Shown here one piece after another: positions 1 through 13,730 of a stretch of 64,000 nt of DNA (position 1 is the first letter of the stretch; every line of letters begins with the position of its first letter). Location: NCBI GenBank assembly GCA_963573305.1, contig OY754331.1, forward strand, positions 95,781,434 through 95,845,433, read 5' to 3'. Made by a program: the position numbers and the translations under genes. This DNA comes from Pyrrhosoma nymphula (Eukaryota; Arthropoda; Insecta; Odonata; Coenagrionidae). The notes beneath the pieces are model-generated. The model worked only from the letters and a program-made list of their open reading frames with translations. It was not told the origin of the DNA and made no database searches.

Positions 1-2795
1 AGAAATAGCTGAATATTACATACAATTCGGGTTGCATGTGAGTCGTCGAGAAAATAAGTTGTGTCACGTCAGTTTTTTGCCATATTGTATTTGAATGCAC
101 AGAAGCATTCCTTTACGTGGATTCAATTTTATGTTTGAGTCGAATGAGTTTAGCTTAATTGCTTTACACTAGAATATAACTCTTAGTGTTTAGTTGTTTA
201 TTGCTTTATCGTTAGGCCTCAAATTTCAAAAAGAGAAAACTTCGTTAAAGATCATTCCTGCTCTCAACGGCACATATGTATTCACGTATGCATAATAATT
301 ACAGGTGCTGACTTGTATTCATCTTATATCATCGACCAACTTGAATTTTTTATATCACATTCGGTTTTAGTGATGCAACCGTAGGTACCGATTTTAAGTG
401 AATTAAATGATATTTCGTATTTTGGCCACCACTTAGGCTTTTGGTGTCCACCACTGGGGAGCGGCGTGGACGCACATCTGAACAGGAAGTTTCGGAGGAG
501 CGTGGGGGAGGTGGGGTAGCGACTGATGGGACATGGTGGAGCGTTCCGGGACGGACTATGGAATGAAGTGGAGTGGGTTGGTGACAGAATGGACGGGAGG
601 CCCATGGGGGAAGGGATTCCGGATCCTTAGGTATCCCAGATGAATCGGCCGGCTCTATAGATTAGGTGAATGGGAGAATAGATGGAAGTTTAAAGGACAA
701 CACCACATCAAGCCTTGAAGACGAAGGGACAGAAAGGGCTATGAAGCTGTATTCAGCTCGTTGGCGGATATGAGAACTATGGAGAGAAAAATATTTTTAA
801 ATATCATTCCTCTTTTAACAAGAAATTTTAAAAGCAATCATGGGGTAAGGTAACATGAGTCTTACAGGGAATTGCAAAAAATCTGAATGGGTGTCTTGAA
901 TCGTTCATCTCACACTTGTTTGGGTCATTTTTTTACTATTTACGAAGTGATCCCAGTGGGTTGGGAGTACATATACACCAGTATGTGATGTGATAAGCCT
1001 AAGGGATTTTAAAGGCGAAGAGAGCAAAATTATTTGCTAGGGAAAATCTTCCACTACTTGATCCCAAGGTTGGGATCTGGCTATCAGAACAAGGCCTGAA
1101 GCCAGCTGGAAGTTTCTTCGACGGACCAAATTTTAGCTATGGAGGAAATCTTCTATCATTAAATAGAAGCAAATTGAGAACAATGATAGGACTGTTATCC
1201 GGCCAATATCGAGTGAAAAAGCACCTCCAAATATCTATTGCTAGGAATCAGAATCATTAGGTACCTGGGCACACCCTTTCCGGAACACAGGGATATCGGG
1301 GATTATCCATTTGAAACATTCTGACTTTTGGTAAGGCCATTCTGCTCTGGGATTAAATAGCCATGGAGATGGTTGGCATAGTGAACCAATCAGCCTAAAA
1401 GCCATAGGGCCTAAAGCGAACTCCATATAACGTACGTAAGTACGTAATTGTTAACGTAATTTGATCCAATAAAAGCTATGTCAGAATCTTTGTGCTGAAA
1501 TCTAGATAATCATATCAGTAGACTGGTTCAGAACGTAACAATAAAATATTTGCAACAAGGACATTAGTTCGTTCCATCAGTAAAAACAATAAACCACTGC
1601 ATGTTCCTCCAATAAAATTAATCAACTCATAAGGATGAGAGAAAAACTGTACTACCTATAATTTCAGCAACAATGGACGAAAATCTTACAATTCCTGCTC
1701 AGCGATACACAGCTGATGCGCACTTGTAATTAATCTGTAAGGAATTCGTAGAATAAGTTTACTGAATTGATCTTAAATCTATTTATTCATTTACTGCTAC
1801 TCCAAAACATTTCTCATCTACACGTAACGCTCACAAACTACCTAGGCAATACTTATTAATTATGTTGACAGTTCGATTCGAACTAGTTCATTTTTCACAG
1901 CGCCGAAAACTGACCGGATGCTTCTACTCTCGTCTCCTCGCAACCATTTCCGGTGTTGGATCCCCTCAAATAATACATTTTGCATTTTTATGAGTCGACT
2001 CCGTAAGCGAACGTCCAGAAGGGAGCGTACCATCGTTTGCCGACCCCATTCCCCACGTCACAGGTACCGTCATCGACGAGTCAGTGCAGCAATGCGGGCG
2101 CCAAAGTAAACGATCACGCGCCTATTCTACTCCGATGAAAAATACACGCAAAACGTGACCCGATCCTTCATTTTCCCCTTCCGCAAAAATAAACCCCTCT
2201 TTAGTATTTGGGTTGGCTCTCTGGTGTGGAATTGGACGTGTGGGGTTAACGGGGGAAGGTAGGGGGTAAATTGGGGAGGAGGTGACAGCGTAAAAGTTGG
2301 AAGTTTACCCAAGCGGCTGCGGAACCCATGTGAGTTACACTGGGGGTCTCTCCCCCACGCTGATCATCACACAAGCGCACCCGCGGTTGATGTGTGCACA
2401 CGGCGCATGCACCGGAAAATTTGAAAAGAGACTGACCACCCGCAATATTTCTTTTCATTCGGGAAGAATTATTTTTATTATTTTATTTTTCAGCGTGGCG
2501 GAGGAGCGCATACATCGGGGACCAAACCGCCCCCCCCCCCCACAACACCCCCCGCCCCAATCATTTCAGTGAGCGTTCAGCGGCCCGCCGTCGAATAATG
2601 GTCAAATATTTAGCGCGATCCAGCCCGGCTCCCGAACGACCGTTCGAAGTGTTTGTTTTTCCGTGCAGTAGCAGTATCCGACGGGCGCGACGTCACTTAG
2701 AACATTTTCAAAGTAGCGCTCTATCGACGAACGCCCTTCCCCCCCACACAAAATAGGTGGCATGTATGTACGTACTCGTGAAAACAAAATAATTC
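1..2795. other. No gene seen; AT-rich unique DNA
   Basis: No frame here resembles a known protein and none has convincing coding character. From about 2,200 the base composition becomes more GC-rich, and a run of about 14 C lies near 2,525. I see no transposon ends or tRNA-like sequence. Confidence 0.5.
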
Positions 2796-2800
2796 GTATC

Positions 2801-2862
2801 TGCACAAGATAGTTTATTTGGCCGACCAAGGTTTCAAACGCTATCGCGTCATTTTCAAGTCA
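2801..2862 (-). repeat. Relic of hammerhead-like fold-back repeat (locus A)
   Basis: Read on the minus strand, this stretch has a stem-loop (2836-2850, GACGC / GCGTT around GATA), then GAAACCTTGGTC (2824-2835), then AATAAACTATCTT. The last two segments are shared, with changes, by the palindrome at 19.6 kb, which has GAAACCCGGGTC and AATAAACTATCTT in the same order. ACC-TT-GGT followed by C fits helix III plus the cleavage-site position of a minimal type I hammerhead, but the expected CUGANGA box is degraded to TTGAAAA. No second arm is visible, so it looks like a single broken arm. The link to Penelope-like elements is inference. Confidence 0.5.
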
Positions 2863-5500
2863 AAGGTTTTTGTAATTATCAACAGTCATATATACATGTT
2901 TATACACACTGCAAAAATGAGGGGAGAGTTATGGCGGAGAAGAGGACTAATTTTAGGTAAGAGATAAGGATTTTTCAAGGGTTCAGGGAGTTGGGAGGTA
3001 AAATCAAGGACAATAGCGGTGAAGGTCTAATACTGGTTATGTCATAGAGGAGGGCTACGCTAGGGGATAGTTATAATAATAGGGTATAAAAATACACTAT
3101 CGTTTGGAGATGCTAAGATCTGTTTTTCCACAATGCTGAAAATCTACGAAGTACAGCGTTAAACCTTCGGATGTGAATTATGTATGTGTCTTTTATGTAC
3201 TCCTATGTACAAAAACAGCTACGTGACGTTGTAACCGGCCCTGCTTGATCTGAATATTGATGATAAACTTCCGCGCACTTCGATCAAAAAATGCACAAAT
3301 AATACTTGCCGTGTCCTCTAAAACTTGAAATAATAACTCTGGGTACGGTAGTATGCATGCGAATGAGCGCTCCATCGCAAAATTTAAGTACCAGATTCCC
3401 ATTTCCACGACGGGATCTGCTATTGGCAGCATCAATGCATATGACTGGTTTTAATTATTTACACATAAATGATCTCGATAATGACTAGCAGCAGATGATC
3501 TTTGCACATACTCCTGGAAATTTGCAATAGAATTGGCATTCGTAGTGGATGCCCAAAAATAGCCACCCGTATGAATAACGGTTCTCTTAATTGATTATTT
3601 TGAGCAAGATTAGAATTAAAAAGGTGCGTCCAAAATCACTCCCACACATATTAAATGCCAAATAATTCTTAAGGCAGGACCAAAGAAAAATTTTATACAA
3701 TGAATATATTTAAACGAACAATAAACTAAACAAATACATATGTAATGTCTTTTACTTATGGCATATAGCAATTTTTAAACAAATTTTATAAACAGATGGT
3801 GAAAAATGTACTGCACACTAGAAGGCTATGAAAAATACAACATGGCTCAGTGTATTTAAACTACGGCAACGATATGAGTTTCAACACAAAAACCATTTAC
3901 CAATCAATACATTTAGAAATTTAAAAAATAATCAATTACATCATTTTCAAATCAATTAAAAAGGATTTAAAAACCCATTTGAATAAAATGGGATCGATTC
4001 AAATTTACGCATCCGACGTCGTATTACTTGCGAGTATCCTTGAAGTGATCGGACAGATCGGTCCTTACATGAGGAATGATAGCGTAAAGCATGTGCCGCT
4101 GCATCAAAGAATTTAGCATTTGCAGAAAGAATGATGGTAAAATACAATGACGAAACGATTAGTGAGTGATTTAAATTCTCTTAGTTAGACCCCTAGCCAA
4201 TGTTCTTCGAGCACATGGATCCAAACGCAGAAATTGCGGGAAAATATCAAGGATTCCTTCATTCAAAACAAAGAGAGAGAGTGCATGTGTTACATCTCAA
4301 AGTATATCTATGTTCAACGCGTAAGAAACATACAATTAAAAATATAAAACAACAAAGAGCCATAGTATCATTTGGGGGTCTCGGTATAAAGGTGGCGATT
4401 CAAGAAACAAGAGTGTTGAGGGAATAAATGAGTAGATTAACATTAAGTATATCACCTCTCTACTAGAGTAAGCACATATGTTTTTCATTATTTCATGAAA
4501 AAGTACGCATATCAATTTTTAAGCCTCTAAGAACTACTGTCCAAAGTTACGCACGTGTTTGCCAGCATGATTTTTACGTCTATATTTCCTTGCATTTAAG
4601 GATTCCATACAACATCGCCGGTGGAGTCTTCAAAGCGGCACTCTGTTGGCCTCACCGTCCGTTAGTCTTCATTAACCCATCGCGGCTAGAGATGTGTCCG
4701 ATGAGTTTATCCGTTCGACTCTTCAGTGTTTACCGAGGAGCTTTCTTCGCCCGGAACGCTCTGAATATTTCCGATTGTTATTCGATTCACCCGTCTGATC
4801 TTCATCACTCTCCTGCAGCCCCAAATTTCCACTGACATCAATCTTCTTTCTTCGGATGCCGCCACTGCCCATTTTTTTTGCATCCATGGGGAGGCCTACT
4901 CAACATTTACACGTCGATGGGGCACATTCAAATCCCAAAACTTATGTTTGGACCAGTAAACATGTTTTCTCATTTCAGGTAGCATGCGTTTCTAGGCTAG
5001 CTATAAAATTTTCGCCATCCCAAGATGTTTTTGACTAGGGTACGAACATTGGAGAGAGAAATAGAGATGCACTACGATTTATTATAGATGCTGACGGTCA
5101 TGATCGAAGGGAAAATTAAATGTGACAGGAAAGAGGGCATAAAAGAATATGCGTTTTTAATTACATAGGGAGAGGCAGAAACAACGCTGTGCTGAATTCA
5201 GTAATTGTATAGTGCAATAATAATACTATTTCTCTTCAAGAGACTACTGTTCTATTGTTTAAAAAATAAGCAATTCTAATATGAAAACAATTATATTTAA
5301 ACATAAATGGGTTTAGATAAATTCATAGCACAGGTTTTATTTGGAAGTAAGTTTAAACAAATTAGGTAAAACATGCGCAATGTTAATTTCAGAGGTATCT
5401 GACAATATTAGAAGGATGCACGTAATAAATGAGATTTGAAGGATTGTAAACTCATATAAATGAAATATATTAAGAGGACCATCATCAAATTAAATAATCC

Positions 5501-5553
5501 CTGCTTGAAAATACAGTAAATTAATCCCTCAAATTTACTGAATTTTCAAGCAG
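5501..5553. repeat. Short near-perfect hairpin
   Basis: Arms at 5501-5520 and 5534-5553 are inverted copies matching at 19 of 20 positions, with a 13-nt loop. The surrounding sequence does not extend the pairing. It could be a microRNA-like hairpin, a tiny fold-back element or chance. Nothing else supports expression. Confidence 0.5.
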
Positions 5554-8089
5554 TATAAAGCATTTAAACTTTATATCGGTAAAAATAAAAATGCAGAAAC
5601 GGCAGAGGCAACAAAGACATATCAAGGAGATACGTGGAAAGACGGAATTTACCTTGGTAAAAAAAGCTAGAGAAACATGATCATAATGAATGTTGGCTCG
5701 CATGAAAGATACACGAGCGAAGAAAACAATGAACGTGCCTCACCAGCGTCTCACCAGCGATTTATTGGAGTAAAGGAGCCGCCGAATATTTTGGATTTGG
5801 TTTTCAGCCAAACATCCGTCAGTAGAGCTTAGCTAGACAAGTCTATTGCCGGCTTGAGGAAAGGGGAGATCATGGAATTTAATTAAACTTTGGAAAGTTA
5901 CGGTGATGCCTTCATCAAGCACCTACTTTCGTAATATAAAAGAGGTTTTAGGAGACGATATTCGCAGTTTACCAGTCATGGAATGCCTTACTTGAAAACA
6001 AGTGGAAGAAAATAATTTCCATACCCAACTATTGCAAATACGAGAGAATATTTTCATTTCACCTTTGTAAATTCAGGAATAGAGAAAACTTTCCTTTGAA
6101 ATGATCTATGTGGAAATATATAAGAGGACAGTTTTAAGTGCACAGGTGACTTTAACAACCCACTGAAAACGTTGACTTCAAAATTAAGTTATGCCTTCGA
6201 CTAAACAAATGCCTTTGACTATTCTATCTAAACAGATTGACTGACATTTGCCTGACATTTGAAAGTTATTAAAATACCCCACGTCGTAAAAAATTAATGC
6301 GAAAGTATGATAGATCTGCATTAGTCTATTGGTAATAAATTAGAAATAAATTTATCAGAAATAGGGTAATTCAGTGCAAATATTTGAGAAGTTAGAGAAC
6401 TTCTTTACTTCACCTCACTCTTCCGACCATCACTGGGAAAGTAGTGTATATCCAAAGTCGCTATGACCATAAGTAAAAAAAACAGCCTGTGAGGCAATCG
6501 AGAAAGGTATGACGACCTGGTTTGTTTCAATTCCCCTCAACATCAAAGCTCGCAAGCCGAACAAAAGGGCAAATAAATTAATGCTAAGTGATATGGAACA
6601 AAGCAAAAGGGTTTTTTGAAAAAAAATGTTGTATTCACATTGAGACGAGAAGGGCAAAATTGTCAGAAATGTGCTTTAAAAAATTCAACTAAAAGAGGTT
6701 GACAGTGATAGCATGGCATACTGTTTGATCCATCATGCATAAATTTTTGATGGATGAGTATTTCGAAAAAAAAACATCTCTCACATTTCCTCGCTCAAAT
6801 CTCGAGAATGAATGGAATCGCTGCTTACAGGATGGGAAAAAAGTCAATTGGTGCTATTCAAAGCGTTTGAAAAAGAGCTGAGTAATACTTTTCACGCATC
6901 TAAACACAATACTAGACAATGAGGCATCATTCGATAGCGTATTCGTGATTTCCGAGGAACATTAGCTACCGGAAATGTGTTTAATTCATTGCTATTTAGA
7001 TAGAATATCCAAAAATGAGAGTGGGGAAAAACGGTTACCATAGAAAATTTGAGATCAGGGTCTAAATACTCAGAATGCTGCGATAAAAATCGTATGTTAA
7101 AATGATAGATTATCACAAAATTCCGCTGATTTTAGGTTATAAATGTTTTCTTTTATATTTTATTAATATCTGTTTTCTGATACATAATCCTGTATCTATA
7201 ACATTAATGTTTATAAAATATTTAATGCTTTAATTTTTGTAAAAATATATATTGGCAAAATCCGGTGGATACTATAAAAAAGAGCAACTGATGACAAGCC
7301 ATAGCCTGCTTAGCAGGACTTTATCTGTTAATATTCCAGGAAAGCATTTATAATTCATATTAGTGTATTTTTTTGCATAATGCAAAAGTGAGTGTAGTAT
7401 GAATTTGTAAAAAATTAGCGCTCAGAAAATAAACGGTAAAAAAGTCAATTAATTTGACGAAACGTTGGCTCTGCCTGCTTGAGTTGTTATATTAAATATT
7501 GACCAACACTCCTAAATAACACTTTAACTGCATTATTCGTAGTCAAAATGATAAGAGGTCCTTATATCTCGTACAATTACAAATTGGATATATGTTTCGA
7601 ATAATATCGCAAATATGAGATGAAAGAATTACAACAAAGCAATATTCATCAAATTCAACACAAGCAAAGATCAATAGTTACAGATTATAAAAAGTGGTTA
7701 AAAAGGAAAACTCTACGATATTTCAGTCTCCTGCATCTCCAAGGAGGAGTTTAATCTCTGGTGTTACAAAATTTAGTTTAAATTCAAATGTGATTAGCGT
7801 CAACTAATTCATAAATCTTAGTGAAACAAAACTATTGTGACGAGAGATTGAGGTTTGAAAGCACGAGAATGACTGATCAGAAATAAAACGTTCAATCAAC
7901 CATTTGTCATTCCAGAATTTAACTGTGCCTTTAGGACCGTCACTAATATCATTATTATTTTCCAAAGTGTACAACGAGATAATGGAGAAGGAAATCGCCA
8001 GTCACGACTCAAGTCCATTCATGCTGAAAGACACAAATGTGGGAAACTTGAAAGTAATCCATGACAAGGTACGAGACTCAAATACTTGA

Positions 8090-8600
8090 AGGGAGCTTTT
8101 TCGGGAAAACGCAGGGATGCACTTCGTGGAGCAGTGCATTGGGACGAGGACAACGGAGGATGAATTGAACCGAATCCAGCCACGTGGCGGCGGTGTGCCG
8201 GGATCATCTGGACCCAACCCTTTGGCTCTTCGTGCGGCGCTTGGGGGGGCGTAGGGGAACCGGAAGAGAAGGGGGAGGTTAAAGAAGGGGGGAGGGATTC
8301 GGACACAATGGGCCCCCTTGTGTATGTTGCCATGGCAGCCGCCAGACGTGGAGACAAGAGGCAAGGATCACGGAGTACGGGCTAGGAATGCCGAACGAAA
8401 GACCTCTGTGTCTCTCACATTTTCGGATATATTTTCCCCTCCATCCATCCCCACATCCAAGGACTATTCATACGCTCTCCCCTCCTGTCCTTTTACTCTC
8501 TCTCTCTCTCTCCACAGACAGACGGCCAGCTCAGAAACGACTCTGTGTCATTCATTGCCACGTGTTTATCTTTCCCCGAATTCTTCACTAGAAAGACATC
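8090..8600. other. GC-richer patch with CT microsatellite; no gene recognised
   Basis: The composition rises in GC at about 8,090-8,380 and becomes CT-rich after that, with a (CT)n run at 8495-8512. A long plus-strand frame (8318-8887, 189 codons) crosses the block, but its peptide is low-complexity in the CT-rich part and resembles no protein I know. I treat it as non-coding. Confidence 0.4.
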
Positions 8601-9178
8601 AACCCATAGGGATCTATAACATGAAAAAATATTCTGAGCTCCAGAACATAAATATACGGGGTCTCGTAGGCAACCCCCGACAAGTTCTCATTCATTCGTT
8701 CCCTATGCTAGACGTTCAATGTTATCGTTTTCGAAGCACTCGAAAAGGTTGGCATTTATCCCCAGTGCGCGGTATTTCCAAAGGTACGGAACGATGGAAC
8801 ATGGAAACTCAAGGGAAACGCAATGAACGGGGATTTTTGAACTTTATGACGTTATGGCTGACAACTCTTTTTTTTACTTTAGAGTAGTGTTTTTTCTATT
8901 TACCAAATTTAATTATTTAAATTTTATAGGGCATGATTTGCCAATTAGCATATTTTGTATTCTTATAATAAAACCAGCACTAGGTACCTCTACGAATTTG
9001 ATGGCCTAATACCATTGCGAAACCATAAAAATAAGTACCTATTGAATTGATAATGGCAGTGTTTGTCGAAACCATTGTCGGAAATATAGGAATATAAAAA
9101 TCACACATTCAATGCGGGTCGCGAACTTAAGGGAGACACTAGAAACGGAACCCATTTTTTAAAGGGCCTAAAGTTCAA

Positions 9179-9244
9179 GGACCACATCGATTGACGTGGT
9201 CCCGTAGATCGGCTTAGACAGGACCACGTCAATAGACGTGCTCC
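9179..9244. repeat. Pair of related 24-bp imperfect palindromes
   Basis: GGACCACATCGATTGACGTG followed by GTCC (9179-9202) and GGACCACGTCAATAGACGTG followed by CTCC (9221-9244) are each nearly their own reverse complement, and they are diverged copies of each other 18 bp apart. Paired ACGTC-type palindromes of this kind occur as subterminal repeats of some DNA transposons, but I could not identify a transposon end or target duplication nearby. Confidence 0.55.
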
Positions 9245-9249
9245 AGGCT

Positions 9250-10180
9250 GAATGTGTTAAGTGACACATAACCTCTTACACACAGTTACACCGGAAGTCC
9301 TAGCTTGAAACTAATCGGTTTGGACATCTAACGATAGCGGCAATGCTGTAATTACTGCTGGAGCGGGCTTAGCTTCATAAGACTCTTCACCTTAAGAGCA
9401 AGTATAAGTCACGAATACTTTAAAAAAGAAAGCAACCACAACACTTCTTGAAAAATGTCACCCTGTATCTCCTTTCGTAAAACATATGTAGTTTTCGAGG
9501 CTACATATTCATATTTAACAATAATTTCGTATTTTCTCGTGGCATTCGTAGTCTAACATGCCAAATGAAACAAACTAAATATGTGGATAATAATATGTTT
9601 CGATTTCCACAAAATTGGCAGTAAAACTTATTCATCATATGTAAAATTTTACGCTTCTTAATTCCAAGAACGTTCAATTTCTAACTAAATACATACATTG
9701 GTGCCATTACATAAAAAAAAGAGTATGGTGGACTAAAATATTAAGTTTCAAGCAAATTTTAAGTAGATTCAAGAAAAATGTTTGATAGATATTCTTAGTG
9801 ACTAAAGAGGATAAACCTATATATCATTGGAAGTCAAATAAATTTCAAATGGAGAAATTACCGGCGACATAACTAAAAGAATTTTAGATAACTCGGAGGG
9901 AATCTTGCGATAATATCGCCGTTGAAAACTAACTTCTCATTTGGGCCTGCCATGACTCATAAATAAGCCAATTAGTCAGTTGAACAGCAACACAGCATTA
10001 TCACCTCCCTCTTCGTCACACAATGTGCCTCGTTGCATCTTTCGGCATAGCTCCATTTCTTTCGGCAGCGCGCAAAACTTTCAAACAATGGAGGGTGTAA
10101 AAGCTTTCTTGGATACCTACTACACTGCTGAAGGGGGTTGGTTCGGAGCCTTTGTACGAGATTTTTTATTATTTTTTTGA
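9250..10180. other. No gene seen
   Basis: AT-rich sequence without recognisable coding or repeat structure. Confidence 0.4.
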
Positions 10181-10189
10181 TCCATCCGG

Positions 10190-10900
10190 GTCTTTCCTCT
10201 CCCGTAAACGAGTGAGGTGAGCGACTGCTACAAGAAGCAAGCCTCCGAAGGTTTGTTAGTTCGCTCCAAGCAGCAGGGTGAGAAGAGGAGAGAAATGGAG
10301 AGAAATAGTTTAGGGGGGAAAGGAGCGAAGGCCTCCCGGAGGGAGTTGGGCCGACTACCGCCGTGTGTCCCGACCTCGCACGCGCCCTGAATCTCGACCA
10401 ACCCCCATGCCTGCTGGCGTGCGCCCCTGACAACGGGGGTGTTTGCAGTTGTCCTTATCGGTGGAAGGGAGGGGAGGGGGAGTCCATTGTCGGCACCCCT
10501 GGCGCCCCCAGTCTCTCCCCCGTAGCGGATCTCGGCCGCCGCGCCGGGGCTAGACGAAAACATTGGAGTGGATTGGAGCGTGGCTTTAATGAGGGAGGAG
10601 AGTGAGAGGGGGGCAGAAAGCGCCCCCTTGTGGGCGAACCGGGGCGGTCCTAAAAGGGGGGGGACCCCTGCGTTTCCCCGAGATGGATGCGATGTATTTG
10701 TGGGGGGTTGAAAAGGAGGGGAGGGGGGTTTGGCGGCGCGGAATTCGATGTGGGGTGGGTGGGTGGTTGAGAGATAGAAGGGTGAACGCTGTTGAGTGAA
10801 CGGAAAGCCTGTGATGGAGGAAAAGTTGCACTGAAAAGGAGGTTGGTTGTATTGTGCGCGCCTGTGTCCGTTAGGGGAGGGTGCCGGTGCAATGCCCTCC
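10190..10900. other. GC- and CpG-rich patch, strongly G-rich on plus strand
   Basis: A compact GC-rich island inside AT-rich DNA, with many CpG steps at about 10,320-10,570 and purine/G-rich runs from about 10,560 to 10,800, including a run of eight G near 10,655. Several overlapping frames are open on both strands simply because stop codons are rare in GC-rich DNA, and none encodes a recognisable protein. It could be a promoter-like or G-quadruplex-forming region. No TATA box or splice pattern decides this. Confidence 0.35.
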
Positions 10901-10904
10901 CATC

Positions 10905-13555
10905 CCTTTTATATTGAGTTTCCCAATTCTTATCGGAAAGATAAAGTCAGGGATCAACCTCCCAATCTCTTCGGCAAACCATGGGTTCCATTATTACCAT
11001 ATGGGCGCCATTTCATTGTCAGATGGCGAACATTAAACTCGCCTTCACCCACTCCCTAAGGGATCCTTATAGAGGAATTGAACAGGAGTGTGAGAACTCG
11101 GTAGGTAAAGCTAATACGTAGTAACAGCGACCCAAAGAGTCGTTACATGCCAGCGGGAGGGGATAGATACATGTAGCGTACAGCATTTCCCTTCAGTACC
11201 AACATATACGTGTAAGCTATACATGAGTACAAACACTGTAAGCTTCAATAAAAAAAACAATACGCCAAAGGGAAAAGATATTTCACTAAAAACAATCCAT
11301 GAGAATAACTATAGCATTTGAAAAGGGGTTAGATATTATTGCGTGAATGACATGAAGCTCTAAAATTAGAAATTTGTTCGATTCTAAGCCTTGCTAAGTT
11401 TCATGTTTTCTCACTATCGGTAATCTATCAGCAAATATTGTTTTTTTAAAGAAAACCTTAAAAGAATCGCTACAGCACTAAAAAAACATGAACAATATCT
11501 GTTAATATTTCAATCAATATCAAGCTTAGAGTATCACTAAGAAAAAGCGTTCCTATCACTATTATACCTTATAAGTATATACTGGATGAAGTTTACATGG
11601 GTAAATGTTCAAAAAATGCATATTACGCCTAGGAAAAACCTTGAACGATCTTTACAAACATCTCTTTCGCTAGAGAAAGTTATATTAGTTCAGAGCATTA
11701 CTATAATGTGCCTCGCATTTAATGGGACAAGATGAATCATACGTTGGGTATTATCAGTCGCTGACCTCGAGGGGTCGATCAAATCGATACATAAATGAGG
11801 ATTAATGTGAAAAAAATTCGATAACATCGATATTAAGACGTTCATCAATATGAAGAGTATTCGTTGAAGATGAAAAAATACTGCAGGGCGTTTGAGAATA
11901 ACGCCGTGAAACGAGATTAACCGCGCCCAATAAGCGAGTTCCCTGAATATGACCCCTCCTCTTTCCCCTCCCCGGAATGAGACGGACAAAGAGACGTCAA
12001 AAAAATGCATGAAAAAAAAGTAACATTCATCGGCGCACGGTTCCTTTCTTTGCGAACGTCATAAATCGGAGATAAAGGAAGGCATGCCGCTCGTTCGACG
12101 CGGGCGACCGCAGAGGCGGATGACTCAGAAATCATCCATTTCGTGTGAAAGGAGGGGGTGGTGGTACGGAAGGGATGCTGAGGGTGAAGATGATGGGGGA
12201 CTAGGGGGGCAAAGAGGATGTTGGCAAGCAATGTGTCAGGGTTTTGCGGGGGGACATGAAGGCGAGGCTGCTAAGACACGTGGGAAGTCGGTCGAGACAT
12301 AAGCAGCGGGAAGCCTACCGGTTTGGGAGATGGGACTTAAAAGAGCCTGTCTAAATAGAACATAAGAACATAACTTTAGAGAACAACGTAACTTAAACTC
12401 AGACCGCAATATCGTCCGTGCATGTAAAACAACCGGCGGGAGTACCTACTTTCTTCTTTCTTCCCTTGAGCTTGCCAATGAATGTTGTTCGGTATTTTCT
12501 ACTGTGCACGAAAGATTCCGATTCCGTACCATTAACACCGAATTCATTTAGGATTATTTTGAGTTCGCCATCCATTTTCATGTGTGACTGTCGTCGCTCG
12601 TGAAACCTCTCAATGAGTAGCAACTCTATCTGCGAAAACTTGCGTTAACTTCAGCATTTTTTCTTTCACTTTTTTCGAGTTAGACGCTCACGTGTCACTG
12701 TAGCTTATGATTGGTCAGCTCATCCTCAATTTTCTTCGTGATTTGCCTGCTTAGCGAGAAAACTAAAAAGATGAACGAGAGACATCGCCTTCGCTATGTC
12801 GTGAAAGAAGTGCTATTCACAGAACAAAATAACTATTTGACTTCCACTCTCAAGTTCTACCACAAAATAGTTACGTCGTTAAGTTACGTTCGTTAGTTAC
12901 CTACTGAAGTTACGTGTATATGTTAAGCGCTTATGATTGTTGTGGAAAAAAACCCTTATGGGGAGCTAAGAGTAGATAACGAAGCATAGAAGGCACATAA
13001 GCACGCGGAGGTGGAGCAGATTGGAAGGAGTTGAGGTAAAAGAACGGCGCTCGTCATCCTTTTCATAAAAAAACTCACACCCGCGTCTTCCCCTACGAAA
13101 TCAACCCCTTTTCCACCCCTGACTAACCAAGACAGCACACGCACCCTGTCTTTTTTTTAAATCAACCCCCTAACCCTCATGAAAATCCTCATCCCCCACT
13201 TCCCAAATCACCCCGAAAGTTCGTGCCGCGTTATGAAAAAAAGACACCGAAGGGCAGCACACCCTTCCCACAATCCATCCAACGTTAACGTGGTACGCAC
13301 TACGCACCCTTCGGGTAATAGCGGACCCGAAGCTTCCTTCCCAAATTGTTCGTGCGATCGGCATACCCGAACACTACCCCATAACGTCCACATTATCTTT
13401 CAACAACCCCCTCCCCTACATTGCACCCCCAATTCCATCCCTCCCCTACCTAATGCCTCCCTCCTCCTTTAATGTCCACGGCAAAAACCGCGCATAACCC
13501 GGAGCAAATTCCCAAACCCCTCCCGACTCCGGAAAGTGAAGAAGGGAGGATGCGG
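10905..13555. other. No gene seen
   Basis: Mixed AT-rich sequence. Short related GTTACGT/AACGTAACTTA words occur near 12,380 and, inverted, near 12,880, but I could not define transposon ends. No frame is recognisable. Confidence 0.4.
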
Positions 13556-13560
13556 TACAC

Positions 13561-13730
13561 TCTATCCGAACCGCATGGCATGAGGCATGCGGTATGCGGT
13601 TGGGCAAACGGTCCCTGGGTAAAGGACTGAGTGTGAGTGTCTGAGGCTAATCCCAGATCTTGGTCCACCCCCGTAATGGTATTCACAACCACATTTCCCT
13701 CAATCGAAGCTTCTAACTTTCGGTTAGTTA
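13561..13730. repeat. Dispersed repeat, copy 1
   Basis: This stretch aligns with 14,425-14,560 over several blocks: GCATGAGG..ATGCGGT, GGTCCCT, TCTGAGGCTA.CCCCAGATCT-type sequence, TCCACCCCCG, CATTTCCC and GAAGCTTCT occur in the same order and at similar spacing. The copies are well diverged. Copy 2 is joined to a SINE, so the repeat may be a SINE-linked family. It has no coding content. Confidence 0.6.

Larger units (their letters stand above)
2870..9110. other. No gene seen; AT-rich DNA
   Basis: Long AT-rich stretch with only short frames that I do not recognise. The only structure that stands out is the hairpin at 5501-5553, listed separately. A mildly GC-richer patch at about 4,590-4,850 has an open plus-strand frame of 81 codons but resembles nothing I know. 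Confidence 0.45.

Noticed and set aside
8318..8887. 189-codon plus-strand open frame
   Set aside because: Crosses a CT-rich stretch and a (CT)n microsatellite, the peptide is partly low complexity and unlike any known family, and another frame is open over the same DNA.
9972..10433. 153-codon minus-strand open frame
   Set aside because: Openness is explained by GC-rich composition; no recognisable domain, and other frames in the same patch are also open.
12345..12925. Possible DNA transposon with GTTACGT/AACGTAAC ends
   Set aside because: Only short words match in inverted orientation and no consistent termini or target duplication could be placed.
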